This document shows positions 8,869 to 16,835 of a stretch of 27,202 nt of DNA, piece after piece. Under the pieces are notes generated by a model. It was not told the DNA's origin, did not search any database, and saw only the letters and a program-made list of their open reading frames with translations. Position numbers and translations under genes: made by a program. Numbering within the stretch: the first letter of the stretch is position 1; each line of letters begins with the position of its first letter. Source of the DNA: an uncultured Methylococcaceae bacterium (GTDB lineage Bacteria; Pseudomonadota; Gammaproteobacteria; Methylococcales; Methylomonadaceae). The stretch is from assembly GCA_903903765.1 (NCBI GenBank), contig CAIVAH010000228.1, forward strand, positions 1 through 27,202. The letters are read 5' to 3'.

Positions 8869-9849
8869 TTAGGCCCTAGTTATCGAAAAACTAAGCACAT
8901 CTTCAATATGTTTACTATGAGTTAAAATCATTAATAATCGATCTAAACCAATAGCGATTCCAGCACATTCTGGTAAACCAAACTCTAATGCAGAAATTAG
9001 TCGCGCGTCCTTAACCACTGCAGGTCGACCAGTCACATTTCTTCCATTTATTTCTGCATCAAAACGTAAACTTTGTTCTATAGGATCTTGCAACTCATAA
9101 TAACCATTACCCAATTCAACGCCCTCAATAAACACTTCAACACGATCAACTGTATTAGGATTGCTAGTATTAATACGCGCCAATGAAGATTGACTAGCAG
9201 GATAGCCATACACCAAACAAAACCTAGACTGTCCTAGTGTGGGTTGAACATGGTGGCTAAAAATAAAATCTAACCATAAATTATGGTCATGCCCACATAG
9301 ACTTAGCGCTTCGGGTTGATGATTAGCCAGCGCAAAAGCCTCATATTGCTCAATGGTAAATACAAAGGGATTTAGGCCCGTTATATTAAAAAACACATCC
9401 TGATAGTTTAAGCGCTGAGTTGCCTGTAAATTCAAATAACCGGCAGTCAAATAGTCAAGCAAATCGGCAACCTCTGCCATTAAATCGTCTAAACCATAAC
9501 CTAACTGATACCATTCCAGCATCGTAAACTCAGGATTATGATAACGTCCTGCCTCACCATTGCGAAAGGCTTTACAAATTTGATAAATAGATCCAGACCC
9601 AGCGCATAATAAACGCTTCATCGCAAACTCTGGTGAAGTCTGCAAAAATAAGGTTTGGTCTACTGTGGCTAAGTCATAAGTTGTGGTAAAAAAATCCAAA
9701 TGTGGATCTGTACCACAACTTTGCCCCACTATTGGAGTTTCAACCTCCAACACATCCCTTTCAAAAAAGAATTGTCTGATTTTACGGAGGACTTCTGCTC
9801 TTAAACGTAAGGAATCAAGACTAGCTGTGGGCTGCCAAGCACTTTGCAC
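8869..9849 (-). CDS. epmA: Elongation factor P--(R)-beta-lysine ligase (EpmA/PoxA/GenX)
   Basis: A 326-residue class II lysyl-tRNA-synthetase paralogue without the anticodon-binding domain. It activates (R)-beta-lysine and attaches it to EF-P rather than to tRNA. Seen in order: the motif 1 region RKIRQFFFERDVLEVETPIV, the motif 2 region FRNGEAGRYHNPEFTMLEWY, GVELGNGYYELQDP, and motif 3 GIAIGLDRLLMIL near the C-terminus. It starts with GTG (9847-9849), and that G is shared with the efp stop (TAGTG), so translation is probably coupled to efp. Direct linkage to its substrate gene efp and to epmB across the divergent promoter makes the assignment secure. Confidence 0.96.
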   Translation of the reverse strand: MQSAWQPTASLDSLRLRAEVLRKIRQFFFERDVLEVETPIVGQSCGTDPHLDFFTTTYDLATVDQTLFLQTSPEFAMKRLLCAGSGSIYQICKAFRNGEAGRYHNPEFTMLEWYQLGYGLDDLMAEVADLLDYLTAGYLNLQATQRLNYQDVFFNITGLNPFVFTIEQYEAFALANHQPEALSLCGHDHNLWLDFIFSHHVQPTLGQSRFCLVYGYPASQSSLARINTSNPNTVDRVEVFIEGVELGNGYYELQDPIEQSLRFDAEINGRNVTGRPAVVKDARLISALEFGLPECAGIAIGLDRLLMILTHSKHIEDVLSFSITRA

Positions 9850-10418
9850 TAGTCTTTAACACGAGAAATATATTCACCCGTACGTGTATCAACTTTAATT
9901 ACTTCACCTTGTTGCACAAATAATGGCACTCGCACCACCGCACCCGTATCTAGCGTAGCTGGTTTTCCACCGCCGCCAGAAGTATCACCTCGCACGCCCG
10001 GATCAGTTTCTACAATCGTTAATTCCACAAAATTAGCCGGTGTAACAGACAAAGGAGCATCATTCCACAAAGTGACGGTACACATATCTTGATCTTTTAA
10101 CCATTTGCTCGCATCGCCCACAGCTTTAGCATCGCATTGATACTGTTCAAAGCTTTCAGGAGTCATAAAGTGACGATACTCACCATCGTTATATAAATAT
10201 TGCATTTCAACATCAATAACGTCCGCACTCTCAAGTGAGTCACCTGATTTAAACGTGCGCTCTATAACTCGACCGGTTTTAAGATTTCTAATTTTAACGC
10301 GATTAAAGGCTTGGCCTTTACCCGGCTTAACAAATTCGTTTTCGATAATTGCACAAGGGTCATTGTCTAACATGACTTTTAACCCTGATTTAAACTCATT
10401 GGTACTGTAAATGGCCAT
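9849..10418 (-). CDS. efp: Translation elongation factor P
   Basis: A 189-residue factor that binds between the ribosomal P and E sites and relieves stalling at polyproline stretches. It has the usual three beta-barrel domains, with the tip loop KPGKGQAF carrying Lys34, the residue beta-lysylated by EpmA. The C-terminal signature [21 protein letters not shown] is present. The ATG at 10418 ([12 protein letters not shown]) is chosen because it matches family length and has GAGG 6 nt upstream; the longer frame from 10457 adds 13 unrelated residues and would remove the promoter space. It is transcribed with epmA. Confidence 0.97.
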   Translation of the reverse strand: MAIYSTNEFKSGLKVMLDNDPCAIIENEFVKPGKGQAFNRVKIRNLKTGRVIERTFKSGDSLESADVIDVEMQYLYNDGEYRHFMTPESFEQYQCDAKAVGDASKWLKDQDMCTVTLWNDAPLSVTPANFVELTIVETDPGVRGDTSGGGGKPATLDTGAVVRVPLFVQQGEVIKVDTRTGEYISRVKD

Positions 10419-10453
10419 TTTATCCTCAAGATGACAAACAATATAAAACATAG

Positions 10454-10465
10454 CCATTATAATGG
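10454..10465. promoter_or_regulatory. 12-bp palindrome with TATAAT on both strands between efp and epmB
   Basis: CCATTATAATGG is a perfect palindrome containing TATAAT in both orientations, in the 57-bp gap between divergent efp and epmB. On the minus strand it would serve efp with a leader of about 30 nt. On the plus strand it is too close to epmB to leave the Shine-Dalgarno (10464-10468) in the transcript, so epmB more likely uses TATAAA at 10442-10447. Either way the two promoters must overlap. No good -35 was seen on either strand. Confidence 0.4.
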
Positions 10466-10475
10466 AGGCTAACCC

Positions 10476-11519
10476 TTGATAGAAACTTTAAATAACCCTT
10501 TCATGTTAAATTCATTGAACGAAACAGCGCATTTTAATAAAAACTGGCAACAACAACTTGCTGAAGCGTTCAGTTCAATAGACGACCTATGTAAATATTT
10601 ACACTTAGAAATAAAAGACTTACCCGTCTCTTTAGCAGCCGCAAGCAACTTTCCATTGCGAGTACCATTAAGCTTTGCCGCCAGCATAAAAAAAGGCGAT
10701 ATCAATGACCCCTTATTACGGCAAATCTTACCTATAAATGATGAACTACAACTTTATCCCGGTTTTAGTAGCGATCCGGTTGGGGATCTGCCCTCTGCAA
10801 TTCAAACTGGCGTGCTCCATAAATATCATGGCAGAACCTTATTAATTAACACGGGCAGTTGTGCCATAAATTGTCGCTATTGTTTTAGACGTAATTTCCC
10901 TTATGGTGAACTCCAACTCAATAAACACAGTGAAAATGCCAGTATTGAGTACATCGCCAAACAACCCGAAATAACTGAAGTTATTCTAAGCGGCGGTGAT
11001 CCATTAACTTTAAGTGATACGCGCTTAAACACTTTAATTCAAAAATTAAGCACCATCAACCATCTAAAACGCATCCGCATTCACTCACGCTTACCGATAG
11101 TTTTACCCGCCAGAATTACCCAAGAACTCATTAATACTTTGCATGACTGCGGTAAACAAATTGTATTAATTGTGCACTGTAACCATGCAAACGAAATCAA
11201 TACCCGCGTTAAAACTGCCTTAATACAATTAAAGTCAGAAGGCTTTACTTTATTTAACCAAGCGGTGTTACTAAAAGGGGTTAATGATAATGCAGAGGTA
11301 CTATGTAAATTAAGCGAAGAACTATTTGAACTCGGCGTTATACCCTATTACTTACATCTATTAGACAAAGCCTCAGGTACCGGCCATTTTGAGGTACCCG
11401 AGGCAACAGGCATAGCGCTTATTAAGGCACTACAAATCCGCCTACCTGGCTATTTAGTGCCTAAACTCGTTAAAGAACAAGCAGGCGAAAAATCCAAGCA
11501 GTTAATCAATATCAACTAA
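10476..11519 (+). CDS. epmB: EF-P-(R)-beta-lysylation protein, lysine 2,3-aminomutase family (EpmB/YjeK)
   Basis: A 347-residue radical-SAM, PLP-dependent enzyme that converts (S)-lysine to (R)-beta-lysine for EpmA. The iron-sulfur motif is [11 protein letters not shown] with Cys129, Cys133 and Cys136. [10 protein letters not shown] follows, [15 protein letters not shown] is the KamA-family signature, and the probable PLP lysine is Lys330 in [12 protein letters not shown]. The start is TTG at 10476, supported by GGAGG at 10464-10468, 7 nt upstream; the next ATG (10503) lacks such a site. It is divergent from efp with 57 bp between the start codons, so the pathway genes share a control region. 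No epmC hydroxylase gene is in the window. Confidence 0.95.
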   Translation: MIETLNNPFMLNSLNETAHFNKNWQQQLAEAFSSIDDLCKYLHLEIKDLPVSLAAASNFPLRVPLSFAASIKKGDINDPLLRQILPINDELQLYPGFSSDPVGDLPSAIQTGVLHKYHGRTLLINTGSCAINCRYCFRRNFPYGELQLNKHSENASIEYIAKQPEITEVILSGGDPLTLSDTRLNTLIQKLSTINHLKRIRIHSRLPIVLPARITQELINTLHDCGKQIVLIVHCNHANEINTRVKTALIQLKSEGFTLFNQAVLLKGVNDNAEVLCKLSEELFELGVIPYYLHLLDKASGTGHFEVPEATGIALIKALQIRLPGYLVPKLVKEQAGEKSKQLININ

Positions 11520-11556
11520 ACCTATTTATTTGACTGTTTAGATAAATTGGGTTTAG
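11516..11556. terminator. Stem-loop spanning the convergent epmB and rppH stop codons
   Basis: CTAAACC (11516-11522) pairs with GGTTTAG (11550-11556) and ATTTAT (11524-11529) pairs with ATAAAT (11542-11547), with a one-by-two internal loop and a 12-nt apex. It covers the epmB stop, the 2-bp gap and the rppH stop. A short T run (TTTT) follows on the plus strand only, so it may be a weak bidirectional terminator or an mRNA 3' end structure. Confidence 0.45.
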
Positions 11557-12070
11557 GTGGTTTTGCTAAATAGCTTCTTGGACTAACAGGTACCGAATCT
11601 AAAGCTAAAATAGCACCCAACTCCGTCATAGCCTTTTGATAAACCTTACGCTTAAAATACACTACATCTTCAAGCGGCTCCCAATAATCCACCCAGCGCC
11701 AACTATCAAACTCTGGTTTCTCGCAATGATCAAATTGCACATTTGATTCTTGCGCCACTAAGCGCAACATATACCAAATTTGCTTTTGTCCTATACATAA
11801 AGGTGCTGTGCTTTTTCTAATATAGCGTTCGGGCAATTGATATCGCAACCAATAGCGCGTTCTTCCCAACAACTCGACATGCTGTTGTTGTAAGCCTGTT
11901 TCTTCCCACAATTCTCGATACATCGCTGCTTCAGGATCTTCGTTAGCGTTAATTCCACCCTGCGGAAACTGCCAAGCGTTAACTCCCATCCGTTTTGCCC
12001 AAAACACACGACCCTCGTCATTGCAAAGGATGATTCCGACATTAGGCCGGTATCCTTTAGAGTCTATCAT
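11522..12070 (-). CDS. rppH: RNA pyrophosphohydrolase RppH (NudH)
   Basis: A 182-residue Nudix hydrolase that removes pyrophosphate from 5'-triphosphate RNA and so starts 5'-dependent mRNA decay. The N-terminus [17 protein letters not shown] is the family hallmark. The Nudix box spans residues 38-60 with Glu53, Glu56 and Glu57 in [27 protein letters not shown] is the conserved C-terminal part, followed by a basic, poorly conserved tail (residues 165-182). The ATG at 12070 has AGG 7 nt upstream. It ends 2 bp from epmB (convergent) and is divergent from a HAD phosphatase gene; an rppH/HAD pair is also familiar in pseudomonads. Confidence 0.95.
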   Translation of the reverse strand: MIDSKGYRPNVGIILCNDEGRVFWAKRMGVNAWQFPQGGINANEDPEAAMYRELWEETGLQQQHVELLGRTRYWLRYQLPERYIRKSTAPLCIGQKQIWYMLRLVAQESNVQFDHCEKPEFDSWRWVDYWEPLEDVVYFKRKVYQKAMTELGAILALDSVPVSPRSYLAKPPKPNLSKQSNK

Positions 12071-12144
12071 GTTAAAACCTGTTTTTATTCTGACCGAAAG
12101 TTAATCTTGCCAAAGGCTTAAATTACAAATTAGGTCAGGTTGTT

Positions 12145-12150
12145 TATAAT
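12145..12150 (+). promoter_or_regulatory. Candidate -10 element for the HAD phosphatase gene
   Basis: A perfect TATAAT lies in the rppH/HAD divergent gap. The matching -35 is weak (TTACAA at 12123-12128, 16-bp spacer). A start near 12157 would precede both possible start codons of the HAD gene (12180 and 12225). Confidence 0.35.
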
Positions 12151-12224
12151 AGCGCCATTGTTCCATAAAAAAAGCGTAGATGCCAGAGAGCATTAGCCAT
12201 TTAATTAATTCAAACAGGTTTATT

Positions 12225-12911
12225 GTGAGTTTAGCGATTTTTGATTTAGATAATACCCTAATTGCCGATGATAGCGATTACTTATGGGGTCAGTTTTTAG
12301 TTGATCAAGGCATTGTCGATAAAGCCTATTATGAAGCCGCAAATATAAAATTTTATAAGCAATACAAAGAAGGTAACTTAGATATTTTAGAGTTTTTAAG
12401 TTTCTCTTTAAAACCCTTAGCGGATAATGATACCCAGCAACTCTATGAATGGCGTGAGCAATTTATTCGCGACATCATTACCCCGATTTTATTAACTCCC
12501 GCTCAAGAACTTATTAACCAGCATCGTGCAAAAGGCGATACTTTATTAGTTATCACCGCTACGAATCGGTTTGTAACCGAACCTATTGTTAATCTATACG
12601 GCATTAAAAATTTATTAGCCAGCAGCCCTGAATTTATCAATGGTCAATATACGGGCAAAGTAGATGGTATCCCTTGTTTTCAAGAAGGCAAAGTTAAACT
12701 ATTAGAAGCATGGCTCAAAACCTCAAACGAGACTATGCAAAACAGTTACTTTTATAGTGACTCTCATAACGATTTACCGTTACTTAAATTAGTCGATCAC
12801 CCTGTCGCGGTGGATCCCGATGAAAAATTAACGGTCTTTGCTACAGAAAACAACTGGCCAATTATTAGCTTAAGACAAGGTGTATGCCCTGAGGAGCATT
12901 TTCATAAATAA
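12225..12911 (+). CDS. HAD superfamily (subfamily IB) phosphatase
   Basis: A soluble phosphatase of the SerB-like IB group. Motif I is FDLDNTL with nucleophile Asp7 and Asp9, motif II is the Thr in LLVITATN, motif III is the Lys in EGKVKLLEAW, and motif IV is YSDSHNDLPLL. The cap between motifs I and II (DSDYLWGQFLVDQGIVD onward) is typical of the small-molecule phosphatase found beside rppH in other gammaproteobacteria; the physiological substrate is unknown. I chose GTG at 12225 (MSLAIFDLDNTL, 228 residues) because relatives begin two to four residues before the FDLDNT motif and AGG lies 6 nt upstream. An ATG at 12180 would add 15 unrelated residues. A perfect TATAAT is 5' of both. Confidence 0.85.
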   Translation: MSLAIFDLDNTLIADDSDYLWGQFLVDQGIVDKAYYEAANIKFYKQYKEGNLDILEFLSFSLKPLADNDTQQLYEWREQFIRDIITPILLTPAQELINQHRAKGDTLLVITATNRFVTEPIVNLYGIKNLLASSPEFINGQYTGKVDGIPCFQEGKVKLLEAWLKTSNETMQNSYFYSDSHNDLPLLKLVDHPVAVDPDEKLTVFATENNWPIISLRQGVCPEEHFHK

Positions 12912-12950
12912 CATATAAGCAGCAAGCCCAGCAGCTTCCGACAATATTCA

Positions 12951-13061
12951 AGTTAAGCACCTAACATAACCCCACTAATAGCAATGTTGTCATAAAATTA
13001 TGCTATTGTTTAAGCTAGATAACACCTGAAACCGCTTAAACCTTTATTTTTGTGCTTAACT
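12951..13061 (+). promoter_or_regulatory. Nested inverted repeats in the leader of the Pat-like gene
   Basis: Outer arms AGTTAAGCAC (12951-12960) and GTGCTTAACT (13052-13061) are perfectly complementary over 10 bp. Inside them GTTTAAGC (13008-13015) and GCTTAAAC (13034-13041) are complementary over 8 bp. All four carry a GTT(T)AAGC core, two in each orientation. The last arm abuts the Shine-Dalgarno AGGAG (13062-13066), six bases before the ATG at 13072. They could be paired operator half-sites or a two-tier RNA hairpin at the ribosome-binding site. Confidence 0.55.
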
Positions 13062-13071
13062 AGGAGCAACG

Positions 13072-15753
13072 ATGGGCCCGCATTATTTAAACCGTTTCTT
13101 TACCCCTCAATCCGTTGCCATCGTTGGTGCCTCAGAACGCGAAGAAAGTGTAGGTTACCGACTCCTCCTTAACATGCAAGCGGCCGGTTTTTCTGGGGGG
13201 CTTTACCCTGTTAACCATAAACGCGAGCAAATATTAGGCTTAAAAGCCTATGCTAATTTAAATGCTATCCCTGAATTTATCGACTTAGTCGTTATCGCTA
13301 CCCCTGCCCCGACTGTACCCAGCGTCATGCGACAATGCGCTGATAAAGGCGTGCACTCAGTTATTATTATCACCGCAGGCTTTGGTGAACTAGGGGATGA
13401 AGGCAAAAGACTGCAACAAGAAGTTTTAGATATCGCCCACCGTCATCAAATTCGGTTTGTGGGTCCTAATTGTCTGGGTGTAGCAAGGCCCAGCGGTTTT
13501 CTGAACGCTACCTTTGGTGATGGGCTAATTAAAGACGGTAGCCTTGCCTTGCTCTCCCAATCTGGCGCCATTTGTACCGCTATTTTAGACTGGGCTAAAG
13601 TGCAAGATATCGGTTTTTCTACCGTAGTTTCTATGGGCGGTGCGGCTGATATCGATTTTGGCGAAGTGTTGGACTATCTTGCTACCGATCCTAAAACGAC
13701 TGGCATTTTAATGTATGTCGAAGGTATCCGTGATGCGCGGCGATTTTTAAGTGGCCTTAAAGCGGCAGCGCGTTTAAAACCGGTTATTTTAATTAAATCA
13801 GGTCGTCATGAAGCGGGCTGTAAAGCCGCTATGTCACATACTGGCGCTATGGTGGGTGGTGATCATGTATTTGATGCCGCCATTGCCAGAGCAGGTGTGG
13901 TAAGAGCTTATACCATTACCGAATTATTTTCTGCGGCTCGCGTTTTAGCAAATAATTACGTCATAAAACAAGACCGCTTAGCGATTATTACCAATGCGGG
14001 GGGGCCTGGCGTCATGAGTACCGACCGTGCTGAAGATGTGGGCATCCAAATGGCTGAACTAAGCACAAATAGCATTGAAGCCTTAAATGCGGTGTTACCC
14101 CCGCATTGGTCACATGCCAATCCAATCGATATTCTAGGTGATGCTACGGCAGAGCGTTATCAAAATGCCTTAGAAGTCTGTCTTAAAGACGATCAAATTG
14201 ATGGTGTCTTAGTCATATTAACGCCGCAAGCGATGACTGAACCGACAGAAATAGCACAATGTATTATTGACGGCGCTAAAAACAGCATAAAACCCGTATT
14301 AGCTTCTTGGACTGGGGGCGCCAAAGTAATCAGCGGTCGGAATCTTTTTACTAATAGTAACGTTGCCCACTTTAGTACGCCAGAAACTGCCGTGGATGCC
14401 TTTGCCTTTTTAGCCAATTACGCAGAAAACCAAATCCTACTCAACCAAATTCCTAAAGCACGAGAAGAACAAGCAGAACCTGATGTAGAAACAGCCCGCC
14501 GTATCATTCAGTCAGTGCTTGCAACCGGTCGAACAGTATTAACAGCCCAAGAAGCGAAAACCGTATTATCAGCGTTTAATATCCCCGTTACCCCTACCCT
14601 GTCAGTCGGCAGTGCAGAAGAAGCTATTAAGGCCGCTGAAAGCATTGGCTTTCCAGTCGTATTAAAAATCAATATGGCGGAATTTAGCCATAAATCAGAC
14701 ATTGGTGGCGTTAAACTCAACATCAACAGCGCCGATGCCATTGCTCAACACTACACCGAAATGGCAGCCGCTATTAAAGCAGTTCAACCTGATATCACCG
14801 AAATAGGGATGACGGTTGAACCCATGTTTAAAAGCACTTACGGCCGGGAGTTAATGATAGGCGTGGTAAGAGACCCGATCTTTGGCCCAGCCATTAGCTT
14901 TGGCTTAGGTGGCACAATGGTAGAAATCTTTAAAGATAACGCCATCGCCTTGCCGCCGCTTAATATCTATATGATTGAACAAATGATCGCTAAAACTAAG
15001 GCAGGTAAATACTTAAAAGCCTTCCGAAACTTACCACCAGCAAATAGTGCAGCGCTCATTGAAGTCTTACTCAATATTTCTACTTTAGTCAGCGAACTAC
15101 CCGAACTTTTAGAACTAGATATTAATCCCTTGATTGTCGATGAGCACGGTGCAATTGCGGTAGATGCGCGTATTAAGGCGCAACTCTCAGTATCGGTTAA
15201 TGCTTATCAACATATGGCAATCCATCCGTATCCACATGAGCTTATACAACATCATCAGCTTAACAATGGCCTAGATATCACTATCCGACCTATTCGCCCT
15301 GAAGATGCCGTACTTGAACAGGACTTCCATAGCCGTTTGTCTGCTAACACTAAATACTTTAGGTTTATGCAAGCACTCCAAGAGCTGACACCTGAAATGC
15401 TGGTGCGCTTTACCCAAATTGATTATGATCGAGAAATGGCGTTTATTGCTCTTACTAATAACCCAGACCCTAGCCATCCCAAAGAGTTGGGTGTGGGCCG
15501 TTATGTCATGAACCCTGATGGTAAGTCGGTGGAGTTTGCTTTAGTTGTAGTGGATGATGCGCAAGGCCAAGGTATCGGCACTAAAATACTTATGGAACTC
15601 ATTAAATCTGCTAAGCATAAAGGCATGGAGGTTTTTAGCGGCGAAGTGTTAACAACCAACCTACCTATGTTAACCTTGCTACGCAAACTCGATTTTAGTA
15701 TTGATACCCTCACTGAACATAAAGATGTACTTAGAGTGAGTAAAGCCCTTTAA
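13072..15753 (+). CDS. Pat/PatZ-like protein lysine acetyltransferase (NDP-forming acyl-CoA synthetase domains plus GNAT)
   Basis: An 893-residue fusion, close to the length of E. coli PatZ (YfiQ). The N-terminal CoA-binding Rossmann domain (about residues 1-130; SVAIVGASEREESVGY) is followed by a succinyl-CoA-synthetase-like domain with His256 in MSHTGAMVGG, then an ATP-grasp domain (about 480-700; KSDIGGVKLNI, LELDINPLIVDEHG) and a C-terminal GNAT domain (about 730-893; acetyl-CoA loop QGQGIGTKI near 830). Family members acetylate lysines of metabolic enzymes such as acetyl-CoA synthetase. The histidine where phosphohistidine forms in active ADP-forming ligases is kept, so ligase activity cannot be excluded. 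The ATG has AGGAG 6 nt upstream and a leader rich in inverted repeats. Divided by 160 bp from the HAD gene and probably monocistronic. Confidence 0.92.
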   Translation: MGPHYLNRFFTPQSVAIVGASEREESVGYRLLLNMQAAGFSGGLYPVNHKREQILGLKAYANLNAIPEFIDLVVIATPAPTVPSVMRQCADKGVHSVIIITAGFGELGDEGKRLQQEVLDIAHRHQIRFVGPNCLGVARPSGFLNATFGDGLIKDGSLALLSQSGAICTAILDWAKVQDIGFSTVVSMGGAADIDFGEVLDYLATDPKTTGILMYVEGIRDARRFLSGLKAAARLKPVILIKSGRHEAGCKAAMSHTGAMVGGDHVFDAAIARAGVVRAYTITELFSAARVLANNYVIKQDRLAIITNAGGPGVMSTDRAEDVGIQMAELSTNSIEALNAVLPPHWSHANPIDILGDATAERYQNALEVCLKDDQIDGVLVILTPQAMTEPTEIAQCIIDGAKNSIKPVLASWTGGAKVISGRNLFTNSNVAHFSTPETAVDAFAFLANYAENQILLNQIPKAREEQAEPDVETARRIIQSVLATGRTVLTAQEAKTVLSAFNIPVTPTLSVGSAEEAIKAAESIGFPVVLKINMAEFSHKSDIGGVKLNINSADAIAQHYTEMAAAIKAVQPDITEIGMTVEPMFKSTYGRELMIGVVRDPIFGPAISFGLGGTMVEIFKDNAIALPPLNIYMIEQMIAKTKAGKYLKAFRNLPPANSAALIEVLLNISTLVSELPELLELDINPLIVDEHGAIAVDARIKAQLSVSVNAYQHMAIHPYPHELIQHHQLNNGLDITIRPIRPEDAVLEQDFHSRLSANTKYFRFMQALQELTPEMLVRFTQIDYDREMAFIALTNNPDPSHPKELGVGRYVMNPDGKSVEFALVVVDDAQGQGIGTKILMELIKSAKHKGMEVFSGEVLTTNLPMLTLLRKLDFSIDTLTEHKDVLRVSKAL

Positions 15754-15802
15754 GCTAATCGTAACGCCCCAAATAGTTTTTACAACCACACGCTAAAGAT
15801 TT

Positions 15803-16500
15803 CTAACTAGGATTTTCAAGACAAAACTGCACCAATTCCCGTTGGTTTTTAGTACCCGTTTTAGCGAACAAGGCTTTTAGTTGGGTACGTAAGGTACTAC
15901 CCAAGCCATTATTCGCATTCATAATGGCTTTATCAATCGCGCTTCTATCATAGGTATTAATACTGCTAAGTTTGCCATGATTCGTGGTAGGATTATTTCC
16001 TAAACGTAACATGTCTTCCGCCAGTGGATTGGCGAACACCAGTTGTCCATTATGATTAAGAATTAACACGCCTGAAGACAGTTCAGCCAGTGCGGCTTCT
16101 CTTAATTGTTTTGCTTCCTCTTGTGTTTGTAATTTCCAACGAATCTTTAACGCTCTTTGTATATGTGGTTCTAAATAACGCAATAGCTTAATATCGTTAG
16201 CGTTAAAAGATTCAGAATAAGAGGGCTTATAAAAGTTTAATGTTGTACAAGGCGAAATTCATGTTGCCAAAAATAATCTTCATAGTGTTTCCAAATATCT
16301 TCAGTCATTCCATCAAATGATGTAAATGCAAATGAACTCTCCCCTGGCTTAAGTCGAGGACTAAATAACTGAGATTCTGGCGAGCCAATAAAGTTACCTA
16401 TTTCGTACAATAGTGATTTCCATAAGGCATCATCTAAAGCTGCCTCATAGATAGCGGCTACCCATTTATTTAACAATTGTTGATCAATAGCATCAGACAT
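15803..16500 (-). pseudogene. Degraded LuxR-type (PAS-linked) transcriptional regulator
   Basis: Two minus-strand frames together resemble a LuxR-family regulator. The first (16500-16237) begins MSDAIDQQLLNKWVAAIYEAALDD and stops at TAA 16237-16239. The second, in a different frame, is readable from about 16260 as TTLNFYKPSYSESFNAND and runs through RYLEPHIQRALKIRWKL, a PAS-like stretch SSGVLILNHNGQLVFANP, and the very end of a LuxR helix-turn-helix, STLRTQLKALFAKTGTKNQ. A frameshift near 16250 therefore splits the gene. The jump from the PAS part (NANNGLG) directly to the recognition-helix end indicates an internal deletion of roughly 100 residues that removed most of the HTH. No product can bind DNA normally. 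It follows the metal pump operon and might once have regulated it. Confidence 0.7.
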
Positions 16501-16527
16501 GGTTTAGTCAATAACACCGTTTTTTGT

Positions 16528-16833
16528 TTAAATTACACCGTGTTCCACCACAGGCAACACCCAATATTGAATACCAGAACCTGAGAAATCTTCTCGCAAT
16601 TGAGCAATTAAATCTGGCAGTTTTTCAACAGACACATACAACTGAAAACGAATGCGTTTTTGACGCCCAGTCACTTGTTCTGCTAAAGACAAGCCTTTGT
16701 TAACATGGTGATGTGCATTAACCGCAAAGCTACTAAAACCATGCTCTGTTTCTAACAATAACAGACTATCCACCACCATTTCTTCTAAACTAGGGGGAAT
16801 ATTAAGGGTCACCAAATATTCAGAACTGCCCAT
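16528..16833 (-). CDS. DUF3240 family protein, PII-like, linked to the CzcA pump
   Basis: A 101-residue soluble protein with the DUF3240 pattern: YLVTLNIPPSLEEMVVDSLL, GFSSFAVNAHHH, SLAEQVTGRQKRIRFQLYV and a closing IQYWVLPVVEHGVI. I recall this family as having a GlnB/CutA-like ferredoxin fold and sitting beside heavy-metal RND pumps; no reaction is known. It begins 2 nt after the czcA stop, with a strong AAGGAGG Shine-Dalgarno inside the end of czcA, so it belongs to the pump operon. The histidine cluster AHHH may be relevant to metal binding (inference). Confidence 0.85.
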   Translation of the reverse strand: MGSSEYLVTLNIPPSLEEMVVDSLLLLETEHGFSSFAVNAHHHVNKGLSLAEQVTGRQKRIRFQLYVSVEKLPDLIAQLREDFSGSGIQYWVLPVVEHGVI

Positions 16834-16835
16834 GA

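Noticed and set aside
16514..16541. Direct repeat ACACCGT 21 bp apart between the DUF3240 gene and the LuxR remnant
   Set aside because: Seven-base repeat in a short gap, partly at the end of a gene; could be chance.
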